A stretch of 41,220 nucleotides of DNA from Chloroflexota bacterium (GCA_029559155.1 JAKQCM010000408.1:1-41220); one strand, 5' to 3'. Counted from the stretch's first letter, positions 1 through 8,601 are shown. Made by a program: numbers and translations. Notes: a model not told the origin generated them from the sequence alone.

Positions 1-2
1 GC

Positions 3-89
3 CGCCGCATGTTGTGGCAGGCGGGCGGTTTGCTCTTGTTGGGGCTGGCGTTTCTCAGTTACGGGTTTCTGGCGTCCCGGCAGAAGTAA
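3..89 (+). CDS. C-terminal fragment of a membrane-anchored protein (5' truncated by window)
   Basis: Frame 3 is open from the window edge to a TAA at 87-89. The visible 28 residues contain a hydrophobic stretch rich in Leu and Gly (about residues 7-25) followed by a short basic tail, Ser-Arg-Gln-Lys. This is what the last membrane segment or C-terminal anchor of a surface protein looks like. No sorting motif such as LPxTG is visible in the part shown. The function cannot be told from this fragment. Confidence 0.5.
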   Translation, partial: RRMLWQAGGLLLLGLAFLSYGFLASRQK

Positions 90-116
90 GAAGGAGATTG
101 GGAAGTCTGGGGGGAG

Positions 117-134
117 CGGGGTAGGGATACCCCG
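117..134. terminator. Short GC-rich hairpin after the truncated gene
   Basis: CGGGGTA and TACCCCG form a perfect 7-bp stem around a GGGA tetraloop, 28 bp after the stop codon at 87-89. No T-run follows, so it is at best a weak terminator or a transcript-end stabiliser. Confidence 0.35.
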
Positions 135-165
135 GCTACTAGTCCAAAAGTCACCCTCGTTTCGC

Positions 166-194
166 TTGAATTTGATTTTGACTTCCTCTATAAA
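166..194 (+). promoter_or_regulatory. Predicted sigma-70-type promoter of the lamin-tail/PLD gene
   Basis: TTGAAT (166-171) and TATAAA (189-194) are separated by exactly 17 bp. A start near 201 would give a leader of about 130 nt before the ATG at 331. The rest of 90-330 holds no convincing gene; the upstream in-frame extension from 235 lacks a ribosome binding site. Confidence 0.45.
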
Positions 195-330
195 CGTAGC
201 TGCTGTTCTATTGGATGCTGGTTGACAGCGGCGTGTGCGCAAGAAAGGTTTCAATCAATTCATTCAGCGTTATGTTGGAGACGGATGTTTAATCTGCGCT
301 CGACAATCCGCACTTACCCAGGAGGGAGTG

Positions 331-3300
331 ATGTGTAAACGTGTGGTTTGCTTGGTGTTGATCGTTTTCGTGCCGGTTGTGTGTTTGTTTGTGTTGTTGG
401 ATTTTGGCCGGGAAACGGCCGTAGCCGCCCCTACCGATTCTCCTATCATCATCAACGAAATCCACGCCGACCCGGATAGCGCAAATGGTGATGCGAATGG
501 TGATGGGGTAATCGGTTCTGATGATGATGAATTTGTCGAATTGGTAAATAACGGAAGTACGTTGATAGATCTGAGTGGTTGGAAACTGTACGACAGCTTG
601 AGTACCCCAACGTTGCGCCATACCTTTGCTGCAGGCACCTTGTTGCCGGAGGGGTGTGCGATAGTTGTATTTGGCGGCGGCAATCCAACGGGCAGTTTTG
701 GCGGCAGTCTGGTCCAGACGACTGGCAGTCTGGGATTAAATAATGGCGGCGACGCCATCACGCTGTATGATGCGGCTGACACGGCCGTTATCTCCTACAC
801 CTACGGCAGCGAAGGCGGCGACAATCAGTCCCTCACGCGCAGCCCGGACATTACCGGAGCCAGCCCCTTAATTAAACATACCCTTGCTGCCGGTTCCAAT
901 GGGTTGCTGTTTTCTCCTGGCACCCATGTTGATGGCACGCCCTTTGCCTCTTGCGAATTACCCCCATCGGCCGATCTGGCGGTGACAAAAACCGGCCCCA
1001 CCATCGCCGCGCCGGGGGAAAGCGTGGTGTATCTTGTCCGGGTGCAAAACGTGGGCGTCCTGACGGCCGTGCAAACCATCATCACCGACAACCTGCCGAC
1101 CGGTCTGACCTACGTGGCCGACAGCAGCGGGTATCCTCTGCCGCAGCCGATCACCCAAACGGTGGCCTGGCAAGTTGGCGATCTGCCGCCACAAGCCGAC
1201 ATGCAATTTAGTGTGACGGCGACCCTGGGCACGGCCGTTTCCGGTTCCATCACCAACACCATCCGGGCGGCCACGGCAGCAACCGAAACAACCCAGAGCA
1301 ATAATGTGGCGACGGCCGTCACCATCATTACCAGCCGTGACGTGGTGATCGACGCCGTGCATTACGATGGCTACGAAGGCGTGCTCGACGAAGCGGTCGC
1401 CTTGCGCAACGTGGGCGAGCAGCCGGTAGACGTGGGCGGCTGGCAAATTAGCGATGGTTCGGCGGCGGCCGTGATTCCGGCGGGTGTGGTTATTCCGGCG
1501 CATACGGCCGTCTGGCTGGCCAACGACGCCCTGGCCTTTCAACGACAGTTTGGCCACTTGCCCGATGTGGCGAAAACGGCCGTTGGACTGCCCTCGCCGC
1601 TGCCACTGCTGACCGGTTCCTGGCCGGGTTTTGCCAATGACGGCGATGAAGCGCTGCTGATTAACGCGGCCGGAATTTTAGTAGACGTGCTGGTGTACGA
1701 AGCGGGTAATACCAATCAAACCGGCTGGCTGGGCGCGGCGATACGGCCGTATGTGGGCAGCGGCCTGCCGGTGGCGGGGCAAATTGTTTACCGGATGCGC
1801 GACCAGCTTACCGGCCAGCCGGTGCCGGACACCGACACGGCCGCCGATTGGGCGCAGTCCACCACGGATGTGATTAACGGCCGTAAAGTGCGTTACCCTG
1901 GCTGGGACCTGGATGCGTTCTTTTTTACGACGCAGGTGACGGAAACGGCCGTTATCACCCTGGCCATTGCGCCCGACAACGCCTATGAAGCCATCGTCGC
2001 CCAAATCGATCAGGCGCAAAACCGCATCCACGTCGGATCGCTCACCGTCGAGAGCATCGCCATCAGCGAAGCGCTCATCCGCGCCGCCGGGCGCGGCGTC
2101 TCGGTGACGCTGCTGCTGGAAGGCGGCCCGGCCGGCGGCCTGACCGATCAAGAAAAATATATTTGCCGCGAAATCGAGCAGGCTGCTGGCGCGTGTTGGT
2201 TCATGATCAACGATGCGACGGCCAAAATTTATGATCGGTATGGTTATGTGCACGCCAAATACATGCTCATCGACGAAACCTGGGCGGTCATCAGCAGCCA
2301 GAATTTTTCGCCGGACAGCCTGCCCAACGACGATAAATCAGACGGAACGTGGGGGCGGCGCGGTCTGGTGGTGATTACCAATGCGCCGACCGTGGCGCAG
2401 CACGTTCAGACCTTGCTGGCCCATGATTTTGATCGGACCCATCAGGACATTGTGCATTGGCAGCCAACGGCCGATTGGCTGCCAACGCCCGGTTTTGTGC
2501 CCATCACCCAGACGGGCGGCATCACCTATGCCGTGCGTTACGCCGATCCGCTGGTTGTTTCTGGTGTCTTTCCGCTTGAGATTATTCAGTCGCCGGAAAA
2601 CAGTCTGCGCGATGTGGACGCTTTGTTGGGGCTGGTGAAGCAGGCCGGATTGGGGGACAGGGTACTGGTGGAGCAGTTATATGAACGGCCGTATTGGGGA
2701 CCAACCACCGGCGGCGCGCCTGCCACAGACCCGAACCCGCGCCTGGAAGCTTATATTGCCGCCGCACGGCGTGGCGCAGTGGTGCGCCTGCTGCTGGACA
2801 GCTATTTTGATGACGAGGCCAGCCCCACCAGCAACCGGGCGACTTGTGAGTATGTGAATCAACTGGCGATGACGGAACATTTGCCATTGGCGTGTACGCT
2901 GGGCAACCCGACCGGGCTGGGGATTCACAACAAAATGGTGCTGGTGGAGGTAAACGGCCGTGGGTACATTCATGTTGGCAGCCTGAATGGTTCCGAACAA
3001 TCGCACAAAGACAACCGCGAGTTGGCTTTGCAAATTCAATCGGATGCCCTATTTACCATGCTCGCCGATATGTTTTTGCATGATTGGCCCTATCGGGTGT
3101 ACCTACCCGGCATTTACCATAATTATGTCGGCGCAGCCAGCCATCTGCTGATTAGCGAGGTCTTATATGATCCGCCCGGACCCGACTCCAGCGAATTTGT
3201 CGAATTGGTTAATCCGACGCCGCAAATCTGGGACTTGAGCCACTACAGCCTCGGCGATGCGGTCAACCCCACGGATTTTGAGGACGTGCGCCGTTTCCCA

Positions 3301-3687
3301 CCCGGGACGCTGCTGGCGCATGGCGAGACCCTGGTGGTGGCTGTTAGCGGCATCGATTTTTTTGCAGAATATGGCATGTATCCAGATTTTGAGATTTTGA
3401 ACACAGTAACGGCCGTGCCCGACTTGCTCGACGATTTAGCCTGGGGTGATCCGGCGACGTTTTTGCAGCTTGGCAACCTGGGCGATGAGGTAATCTTGCG
3501 CGATGCGCAAGATCAGATTGTGGATGTGGTGACGTATGGGGCAGGGAGCTATCCGGGCGTGGTTGGCTGCCCCCTGGTCAGCTTGTTAAACGCCAGCCTG
3601 GAGCGCTGGCCTTATTGGCGGGATACAGATAATTGTCTGATGGATTTTAGAGAGTGGCCATTTCCCAGCCCGGGTGCGGTCCCGTAG
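331..3687 (+). CDS. Secreted lamin-tail / DUF11 / phospholipase D-like protein
   Basis: A 1,118-residue exported protein. I chose ATG 331 because AGGAGG (320-325) precedes it and a hydrophobic signal segment (about residues 5-24) follows directly; the open frame back to 235 has neither. Domains in order: lamin-tail domain (IIINEIHADP, DEFVELVN), DUF11 adhesin-like repeat (ADLAVTKTGP), a second lamin-tail-like domain, two phospholipase D-type halves, a VYLP motif near residue 921, and a final lamin-tail domain (LLISEVLYDP, SEFVELVN). The first HKD motif is intact (HAKYMLID, His near 641). In the second (HNKMVLVE, His near 866) the Asp is Glu. It probably acts outside the cell on phosphodiester bonds (extracellular DNA or lipid); the substrate is not evident. 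Thirteen ACGGCCGT sites lie in the gene. Confidence 0.85.
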   Translation: MCKRVVCLVLIVFVPVVCLFVLLDFGRETAVAAPTDSPIIINEIHADPDSANGDANGDGVIGSDDDEFVELVNNGSTLIDLSGWKLYDSLSTPTLRHTFAAGTLLPEGCAIVVFGGGNPTGSFGGSLVQTTGSLGLNNGGDAITLYDAADTAVISYTYGSEGGDNQSLTRSPDITGASPLIKHTLAAGSNGLLFSPGTHVDGTPFASCELPPSADLAVTKTGPTIAAPGESVVYLVRVQNVGVLTAVQTIITDNLPTGLTYVADSSGYPLPQPITQTVAWQVGDLPPQADMQFSVTATLGTAVSGSITNTIRAATAATETTQSNNVATAVTIITSRDVVIDAVHYDGYEGVLDEAVALRNVGEQPVDVGGWQISDGSAAAVIPAGVVIPAHTAVWLANDALAFQRQFGHLPDVAKTAVGLPSPLPLLTGSWPGFANDGDEALLINAAGILVDVLVYEAGNTNQTGWLGAAIRPYVGSGLPVAGQIVYRMRDQLTGQPVPDTDTAADWAQSTTDVINGRKVRYPGWDLDAFFFTTQVTETAVITLAIAPDNAYEAIVAQIDQAQNRIHVGSLTVESIAISEALIRAAGRGVSVTLLLEGGPAGGLTDQEKYICREIEQAAGACWFMINDATAKIYDRYGYVHAKYMLIDETWAVISSQNFSPDSLPNDDKSDGTWGRRGLVVITNAPTVAQHVQTLLAHDFDRTHQDIVHWQPTADWLPTPGFVPITQTGGITYAVRYADPLVVSGVFPLEIIQSPENSLRDVDALLGLVKQAGLGDRVLVEQLYERPYWGPTTGGAPATDPNPRLEAYIAAARRGAVVRLLLDSYFDDEASPTSNRATCEYVNQLAMTEHLPLACTLGNPTGLGIHNKMVLVEVNGRGYIHVGSLNGSEQSHKDNRELALQIQSDALFTMLADMFLHDWPYRVYLPGIYHNYVGAASHLLISEVLYDPPGPDSSEFVELVNPTPQIWDLSHYSLGDAVNPTDFEDVRRFPPGTLLAHGETLVVAVSGIDFFAEYGMYPDFEILNTVTAVPDLLDDLAWGDPATFLQLGNLGDEVILRDAQDQIVDVVTYGAGSYPGVVGCPLVSLLNASLERWPYWRDTDNCLMDFREWPFPSPGAVP

Positions 3688-3735
3688 CGTCGCTGCATTA
3701 AATCGGGGGACTTGTTTTATCGTGGCAGGCAAAAA

Positions 3736-3770
3736 AAGAACCTTTGCCCTTTTAAAGGGCAAAGGTTCTT
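3736..3770. terminator. Bidirectional intrinsic terminator
   Basis: A perfect 17-bp inverted repeat with a 1-nt centre (3736-3752 and 3754-3770), flanked by an A-run on the left and an AT-rich stretch on the right. It lies between the convergent lamin-tail/PLD gene (+) and the small peptide gene (-) and can end transcripts from both sides. Confidence 0.85.
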
Positions 3771-3824
3771 ATATTAAAAATTCGACTAAAGAGCCAAACA
3801 TCAACAGATGCGTGCCATTTTAGA

Positions 3825-3875
3825 TGTCTAGTTGTCAAACAAATGAGAATTAGAGTGTCTAGCTGCCAAACAAAT
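3825..3875. repeat. Two-copy direct repeat containing the 3' end of the small peptide gene
   Basis: The 20-mers at 3825-3844 and 3856-3875 match at 18 of 20 positions with a 31-bp offset. The second copy includes the last codons and stop of the RiPP-like peptide (Leu-Phe-Gly-Ser-stop on the minus strand); the first would encode Leu-Phe-Asp-Asn-stop. A local duplication of the gene's end is the simplest reading. Confidence 0.6.
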
Positions 3876-4038
3876 CAGCAGGATCAACACCTTTTTCGCT
3901 GTCGCCGCCACCGACCGGCGAACCGGCTCTGGTTGTGATGACCCCTTCGTAAATTACTGCTGGGGTTTCATACGGCAGGGGTTGATTGTTTTCAGTGATG
4001 TTGGTTTCAACCTCGGAGGGCTGTTGATTCATGAACAT
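3859..4038 (-). CDS. Small RiPP-precursor-like peptide (59 aa)
   Basis: The start is ATG 4038, seven bases after AAGGAGA; the open frame back to 4074 would bypass that site. The peptide has an acidic, Asn/Gln-rich N-terminal half, then YETPAVIYEG (residues 23-32), then RAGSP (37-41), a Gly run, and an acidic tail ending DLFGS. Tyr23, Pro26, Val28 and Gly32 fit the spacing YxxPx(hydrophobic)xxxG that RiPP recognition elements read in lasso-peptide leaders. A possible core could start at Gly39 with Asp46 as the eighth residue, which is speculation. No cyclase, protease or radical SAM gene is in the window. It sits alone between its own promoter and a strong terminator, so it is probably made as an abundant monocistronic transcript. 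It could instead be an unmodified small structural or signalling peptide. Confidence 0.65.
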   Translation of the reverse strand: MFMNQQPSEVETNITENNQPLPYETPAVIYEGVITTRAGSPVGGGDSEKGVDPADLFGS

Positions 4039-4101
4039 TTGTTTGTCTCCTTGTGCGCTGCGTCTGATTAGCACGCTGGCTCCTACAAAATATTAAGGCT
4101 T

Positions 4102-4130
4102 ATTATGCCGAATCTCAGGCATCATGTCAA
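4102..4130 (-). promoter_or_regulatory. Near-consensus promoter of the small peptide gene, with a palindrome in the spacer
   Basis: On the minus strand TTGACA (4130-4125), a 17-bp spacer, and CATAAT (4107-4102) form an almost ideal sigma-70-type promoter. The inverted repeat ATGCC-N8-GGCAT (4105-4122) sits in the spacer and touches the -10 box, a typical place for a repressor site. The leader would be about 57 nt. The rest of 4039-4232 is AT-rich and shows nothing else. Confidence 0.65.
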
Positions 4131-4232
4131 TATAAATGTCTAGCATATTGAGCCTGGCTTACATCTTTTGTTACTAAAATCCTACTCGTTGGTATTTTGG
4201 GGGTCGATTTACATTACTTGTAGGAACGGCCG

Positions 4233-6572
4233 TCAAATGTCACATTGGCCCGATAAACAGGCAAATTCTTGGGCAGCAGTGGTCAGATCTTCTTCTTCGT
4301 AGCGATAGATTTTAGAGAAATCGATTTCTGGGAACTTGCCTACTAGCTGCTCGTATTCTTCCAGGCCGGTCTCGACGTAAGGCATTTGGTCGTATTGCGC
4401 ATCGAAGGCGGGCAAAAAGGCCATGCCGCCTACTTTGTCTTGATGTTCCCAAATCCAACGGATGATGTCTAATACTTCATCTTGCTGGTAGGTGATGGTA
4501 ACGGAAGGATTGTGTTCGGTGTAGTTGAGTTTGTTTTGCAGCCAGAAATCGCATTGTTCCAGGGCCGTACGGTCGTTGCGCGTGATTGCGCCATCCGGCG
4601 ATTTGACAGGAAAATGGATGACCCAGGTGTTGGCATTTTCTCGTGTCTGCCCATTTTCCGGATCCATGGGCACGCCAGCGTCTTGCAAGACTTTGCACAC
4701 TGGCGAGTGGGTGCCGACCCGCACATTGCGGATGTAATACTCGGACCAGCGGGCATGTAAACCAGAGGCGGAGTTGAGCAGTTGGGAGGAGTTGCCCGAC
4801 GGCTTGACACAGGTGGTGGCCGCTGATTGGTTGATGCCTAACAACGCGGCATAGTGTCGATTTGTTTCAACGGCTACTTGTTGCAGTTTGGTCTGAATTT
4901 CCGGGTCTTGGGCAGCCTGACTGTCCATTTGTCCATTCAGGTCTACGCCCAACAGGCGTTCTTCAACGCAGTTTTGTTTCCACTGCGGGCGCAATCCGGG
5001 GAAGTAGGTTGCCATTGATTGGATGGTGCCGATAATGGCGGCCAGTTCTACTTTTTCTTTCAGGGTTTCGTAGGTGTCTTCGGAGCGGGCGACGGCGCTG
5101 GAGAGGTTGCAGAATTGATACGGCCGTAACAAAATCTCGCCGCATGGGTTGGTGCCAAAAACGGCTGCTTGGCGGCGCGCCGGACGGCCGTCTACCGCCG
5201 CTTTGCGGTTAAAAATACCTGGTTCGCCACGGCCAGATTCCACCATATCCAGAACAAAGCGCGTGATTTCTGTTTGTGAAAGCTCGCGTTCTGGCCAAAC
5301 GGCGGAATTGTTGGCATTCCAACGCTGGCTGTTATTGCGCCAGAAATCTCCGTCTTTGCAGTGCAGCATTTCCAAATCGTCGTAATCAAACAGCGAGATC
5401 ATGGCAGTGCGGCGTACGCCGCCGGATACGGCCGCATCTCCAACGGCACACATGATGTCGTGGGCGTCTAACGGCCGTAAAAATCCCCCTTGCCGCGACA
5501 AAATCCGGCTGCGGGCAAAATCCAGCATCTTGCGCAGCGGTTCTGGACCGGAGGCGCGCCCGCCTTTTACCCGCAGCGGCGCGCCGGCTGGACGCACCTC
5601 AGAATAATCAAAAGTAACGTCTTCCCCTTCAAACCAGGCGGTGATCCCGGTGCGCACAGCCTCGGCCCACCCTTCGGATGAATCGCTGACAGTGCAGGTG
5701 GCTGGTGGATTGCCTTTCTGCCGGGCGATACGAGGAAACTGCTCTACGTATTGCCGTTCGACGGAAAAACCAACGCCGCAGCCGCTCATGGATATGATCA
5801 ATGCTTCCACAAACGAGTCGATGCTGTCGACGGGCATGTAGGAGCAGTTGTAGAGGGCGATGTTATTTCGCCGGGCAGCCGGGCCGGCCATGGCCAGCAG
5901 CCGCATGGAAGGCATCACCTTCATCTCTAAAATGCCCTTTCGAATGCGGTCGTAGGTTTCTGCTGGCAGGCGGTAATCCGATAATTCTTTCATGTAGTCC
6001 ACGGCGCGGTCTACGGTTTCGATCCAGGTTTCGCGGCGGCCTAATTCGTAGCTAAAGCGCGAGTACTTGTCATAAAATTGGAATTTTTGCAGTTGAGTTG
6101 GAAAATATTTGTCTGATTGGGCGAATGCCTGGCGCACATCTTCCGGGACGGGGCGGCGCACGCGCATTTTGGCGTGTTCGGCGCGATAGAGAATGTAGTG
6201 TTTGGCGGCTTCGTATTCTCCGGCGGCTTGCAGCGCCATTTCAACAATGTCTTGTACGCCTTCCACTGTAGGGAGGTCGTATTTGGCGGCGACAACATTG
6301 ACGACTTGTTGGGTCAGATCTTCAACAGAAGTTTTGGGTGGGTTGGCCAGACTGGCAAAACAGCGTTCCAAGGCGACTTGTATGCGCCCGGCGTCGAAGG
6401 AAACGATACGGCCGTCGCGCTTAATAATTTGCTTGGGTATGGCTACCTTAAAATAGATGCTCTCTGCGCCCATGGTCTTGGAGCCGTTGGTTCCATTTTT
6501 CCCATTGAGGCCATTTTTCTTTTGCTCTGTTTGGGGCAACAAATTAATCGTCCCGCCTTGATTTTCAGACAT
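4233..6572 (-). CDS. nrdJ: Adenosylcobalamin-dependent (class II) ribonucleotide reductase
   Basis: Reduces ribonucleotides to deoxyribonucleotides with a B12-generated thiyl radical, without oxygen and without a separate radical subunit. I chose ATG 6572 (779 aa) because AGAAGGAG lies just upstream; the frame from 6614 has no such site. A Lys/Asn/Gly-rich leader (about 17-34) is followed by an ATP-cone (about 45-130; KRDGRIVSFDAGRI) and the ten-stranded barrel. TNPCGEI supplies the radical Cys477 and Glu479, Cys243 and Cys488 are the likely active-site disulfide pair, and C-terminal Cys772 and Cys777 (CLSGQC) match the thioredoxin-linked pair. It resembles the monomeric Lactobacillus-type triphosphate reductase more than the NrdA-like class II enzymes. 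It follows nrdR on the same strand. Confidence 0.93.
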   Translation of the reverse strand: MSENQGGTINLLPQTEQKKNGLNGKNGTNGSKTMGAESIYFKVAIPKQIIKRDGRIVSFDAGRIQVALERCFASLANPPKTSVEDLTQQVVNVVAAKYDLPTVEGVQDIVEMALQAAGEYEAAKHYILYRAEHAKMRVRRPVPEDVRQAFAQSDKYFPTQLQKFQFYDKYSRFSYELGRRETWIETVDRAVDYMKELSDYRLPAETYDRIRKGILEMKVMPSMRLLAMAGPAARRNNIALYNCSYMPVDSIDSFVEALIISMSGCGVGFSVERQYVEQFPRIARQKGNPPATCTVSDSSEGWAEAVRTGITAWFEGEDVTFDYSEVRPAGAPLRVKGGRASGPEPLRKMLDFARSRILSRQGGFLRPLDAHDIMCAVGDAAVSGGVRRTAMISLFDYDDLEMLHCKDGDFWRNNSQRWNANNSAVWPERELSQTEITRFVLDMVESGRGEPGIFNRKAAVDGRPARRQAAVFGTNPCGEILLRPYQFCNLSSAVARSEDTYETLKEKVELAAIIGTIQSMATYFPGLRPQWKQNCVEERLLGVDLNGQMDSQAAQDPEIQTKLQQVAVETNRHYAALLGINQSAATTCVKPSGNSSQLLNSASGLHARWSEYYIRNVRVGTHSPVCKVLQDAGVPMDPENGQTRENANTWVIHFPVKSPDGAITRNDRTALEQCDFWLQNKLNYTEHNPSVTITYQQDEVLDIIRWIWEHQDKVGGMAFLPAFDAQYDQMPYVETGLEEYEQLVGKFPEIDFSKIYRYEEEDLTTAAQEFACLSGQCDI

Positions 6573-6666
6573 GAATAAACTCCTTCTCAATTTAGATAAA
6601 GGTTTTGGACACAAAGATATAGAACAGACCTGCAGGGAGAGCGCTGGCGAGAGGGGCAGCCTGCTA

Positions 6667-7119
6667 TTATTTGGTCTGTAATAGACGATCGATTTCGGTT
6701 CGAATGGATTCCAGGTCGTCGAGGCCTAAGTAAACGATGGCGTAGCGAATGTAGGCGACCTCATCCAGCTCTTTGAGCTTGGCGATGATTTTGTCGCCTA
6801 CGAGACGGCTTGGCACTTCTGCGCGTCCCAGTTGTTGCAGTTCAGCTTCAATTTCCCCGGCGATATGCTCAATGTCGGCGGCGGCGACTGGCCGTTTGGC
6901 GCAGGCGACGCGCACGCCGGCAAGAACTTTGTCGCGTGAGAATTCTTCACGTGTTCCATCCCGCTTGACCAGCATGGGGGTGGCCAGGATGGGGCGTTCG
7001 TATGAGCTAAATCGTTGATCACAATGATCGCAAACCCGGCGGCGGCGTGTGCCGCCACGGCCGTCGTGACTGGTATCGATGACGCGGGTTTTGTCGTTAT
7101 CGCAATACGGGCATTTCAC
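6667..7119 (-). CDS. nrdR: Transcriptional repressor NrdR
   Basis: A 150-residue repressor of ribonucleotide reductase genes that senses ATP/dATP. Starts at GTG 7119, eight bases after GAAGGAG. The N-terminal zinc ribbon has two CxxC pairs (MKCPYC and VCDHC), followed by the RRRRVC basic stretch and an ATP-cone from about residue 48 (LVKRDGTREEF). Length is typical for the family. The next gene, 94 bp downstream on the same strand, is its expected target nrdJ, so the two probably form one autoregulated unit. Confidence 0.96.
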   Translation of the reverse strand: MKCPYCDNDKTRVIDTSHDGRGGTRRRRVCDHCDQRFSSYERPILATPMLVKRDGTREEFSRDKVLAGVRVACAKRPVAAADIEHIAGEIEAELQQLGRAEVPSRLVGDKIIAKLKELDEVAYIRYAIVYLGLDDLESIRTEIDRLLQTK

Positions 7120-7186
7120 GTTCAGAACTCCTTCAACCGGTTACACCCAGGGATGTGTTTTTTGGGTGAAAACCTAATCGCATGTG

Positions 7187-7226
7187 CCATATATGGGGAT
7201 AAGAACTGCATTTACCCTATATTTGG
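7187..7226 (-). promoter_or_regulatory. Pair of candidate NrdR boxes
   Basis: CCATATATGG (7187-7196) and CTATATTTGG (7217-7226) each match about 8 of 10 core positions of the NrdR-box pattern CWATATATWG. They are 30 bp apart start to start, close to the three-turn spacing NrdR box pairs usually show. They lie between the predicted promoter and the nrdR start codon. Confidence 0.6.
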
Positions 7227-7243
7227 CGTGCGAGAGTGGCGAC

Positions 7244-7272
7244 ATTATAGCATACGGCCGTTTACCAGACAA
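7244..7272 (-). promoter_or_regulatory. Predicted promoter of nrdR-nrdJ
   Basis: On the minus strand TTGTCT (7272-7267), a 17-bp spacer, and a perfect TATAAT (7249-7244). The spacer contains one ACGGCCGT copy. The transcript would begin just upstream of both NrdR boxes. Confidence 0.55.
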
Positions 7273-7322
7273 GGTGGTTATATATGAAAAAACCTTAAAA
7301 AATTTACGGCCGTTTTTAGTTG

Positions 7323-7364
7323 AGCAGGCAGTATACAGCGTTTACACACTATACACTGCCTGCT
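7323..7364 (-). terminator. Hairpin at the 3' end of ftsZ
   Basis: AGCAGGCAGT and ACTGCCTGCT form a 10-bp stem with partial further pairing, starting 5 bp after the ftsZ stop codon. The following minus-strand sequence is only mildly T-rich, so this may be a terminator or a stability element ending the dcw transcript. With the nrdR promoter region it fills the 250 bp between nrdR and ftsZ. Confidence 0.6.
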
Positions 7365-7369
7365 AAAAA

Positions 7370-8536
7370 TTAGCGTTTTTTACGTAAAAAAGCGGGGACG
7401 TCGATATCGTTAATGCGGTATGCAGAAGAGGAATCAGGCTCTACCCGGCTGGATGGCGCAGGGGTGCTGGGGCGATTGCTGCTGACGGAGACGGGTTCCC
7501 GGCGTAAACTGCCGCTGGATTGGGTTGCTTGCCGGTTAATTGGGCGCATCATCGGTAAAGAATGCTCAAATCCGGTGGCAATTACGGTAATGCGAATGGC
7601 GTCGCCCATCGTTTCGTCGATCACCGCGCCAAAGATCAGATTGACTTCGGGGTGGGCGGTTTCGCGGATGATGGCCGCAGCCTGATTGATCTCGAACAGG
7701 CTTAAGTCTGGGCCACCGGTCACATTAAAGAGAATGCCGCGCGCGCCGTCGATGGTAATGTCTAATAACCGACTGGCCAGGGCTTGCTCGGCCGCCTTTT
7801 GGGCGCGATCATCACCGGAACCATGGCCGACAGCCATCAGGGCTGCGCCGCCCAAGGACATGATTGTCTTCACGTCAGCAAAGTCCAGATTGATCAATCC
7901 AGGAACGGTGATTAATTCGCTGATGCCTTGAATGCCTTGTCTCAGCACGTCGTCGGCCAGTTTGAACGAGTCGAGCAGGGTGATCCGTTTGTCGGCCGTT
8001 TCCAGTAGTTTGTCATTCGGGATAACAATGAGTGTATCGACGTGTTCTTTGAGCTCTTCGATGCCGGCTTCGGCGGCGCGGGCACGGTGGGCGCCTTCAA
8101 AGGAAAACGGCCGTGTCACCACCCCAATCGTCAGCGCCCCTTCCTCACGCGCTATCTTAGCCACCGTTGGCGTCGCTCCGGTACCCGTGCCGCCGCCCAT
8201 ACCGGCCGTCACAAATACCATGTCCGAGCCTTGCAGCGCTTCGTGCAACTCTTCTACAGACTCTTCCGCTGCCTTCAGCCCAACTTCCGGGTTGCCGCCG
8301 GAACCGAGACCCCGTGTTGACCGTTCGCCCAACTGCAATTTATGCGGCGCCAGGCTTTTGTTCAGCGCCTGCTGGTCTGTGTTCACGGCGATAAAGTCAA
8401 CACCAACGATGTTTTCTTCAATCATGCGGTTAATGGCATTGCTGCCCCCGCCGCCAACACCAACCACGCGAATCAGGGCCGTGCCCTCCGCCTCCGGCAT
8501 TCTTTGTGTTCTTTTTGTGTACTCTTGTGTCTTCAT
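7370..8536 (-). CDS. ftsZ: Cell division protein FtsZ
   Basis: The tubulin-like GTPase that forms the Z ring at midcell. ATG 8536 (388 aa) lies eight bases after GAGGG; an in-frame GTG two codons earlier is too close to that site. [13 protein letters not shown] opens the GTPase domain, GGGTGTG is the tubulin signature loop, and NTDQQAL and the T7-type region NLDFADV are intact. After the core (about residue 315) comes a Ser/Pro-rich linker and the C-terminal peptide [12 protein letters not shown], which contacts FtsA. It is the last gene of the dcw cluster. Confidence 0.98.
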   Translation of the reverse strand: MKTQEYTKRTQRMPEAEGTALIRVVGVGGGGSNAINRMIEENIVGVDFIAVNTDQQALNKSLAPHKLQLGERSTRGLGSGGNPEVGLKAAEESVEELHEALQGSDMVFVTAGMGGGTGTGATPTVAKIAREEGALTIGVVTRPFSFEGAHRARAAEAGIEELKEHVDTLIVIPNDKLLETADKRITLLDSFKLADDVLRQGIQGISELITVPGLINLDFADVKTIMSLGGAALMAVGHGSGDDRAQKAAEQALASRLLDITIDGARGILFNVTGGPDLSLFEINQAAAIIRETAHPEVNLIFGAVIDETMGDAIRITVIATGFEHSLPMMRPINRQATQSSGSLRREPVSVSSNRPSTPAPSSRVEPDSSSAYRINDIDVPAFLRKKR

Positions 8537-8601
8537 GATCACATCCCTCTTTTTTGTAAACTGTTATAAGCCAGCCATGCCACCTGCTAATTTATTTTGA
8601 T

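Noticed and set aside
7932-8600. A 222-codon plus-strand open frame over ftsZ
   Set aside because: Exact antisense of the conserved ftsZ GTPase domain; Ser/Pro/Ala-rich shadow translation.
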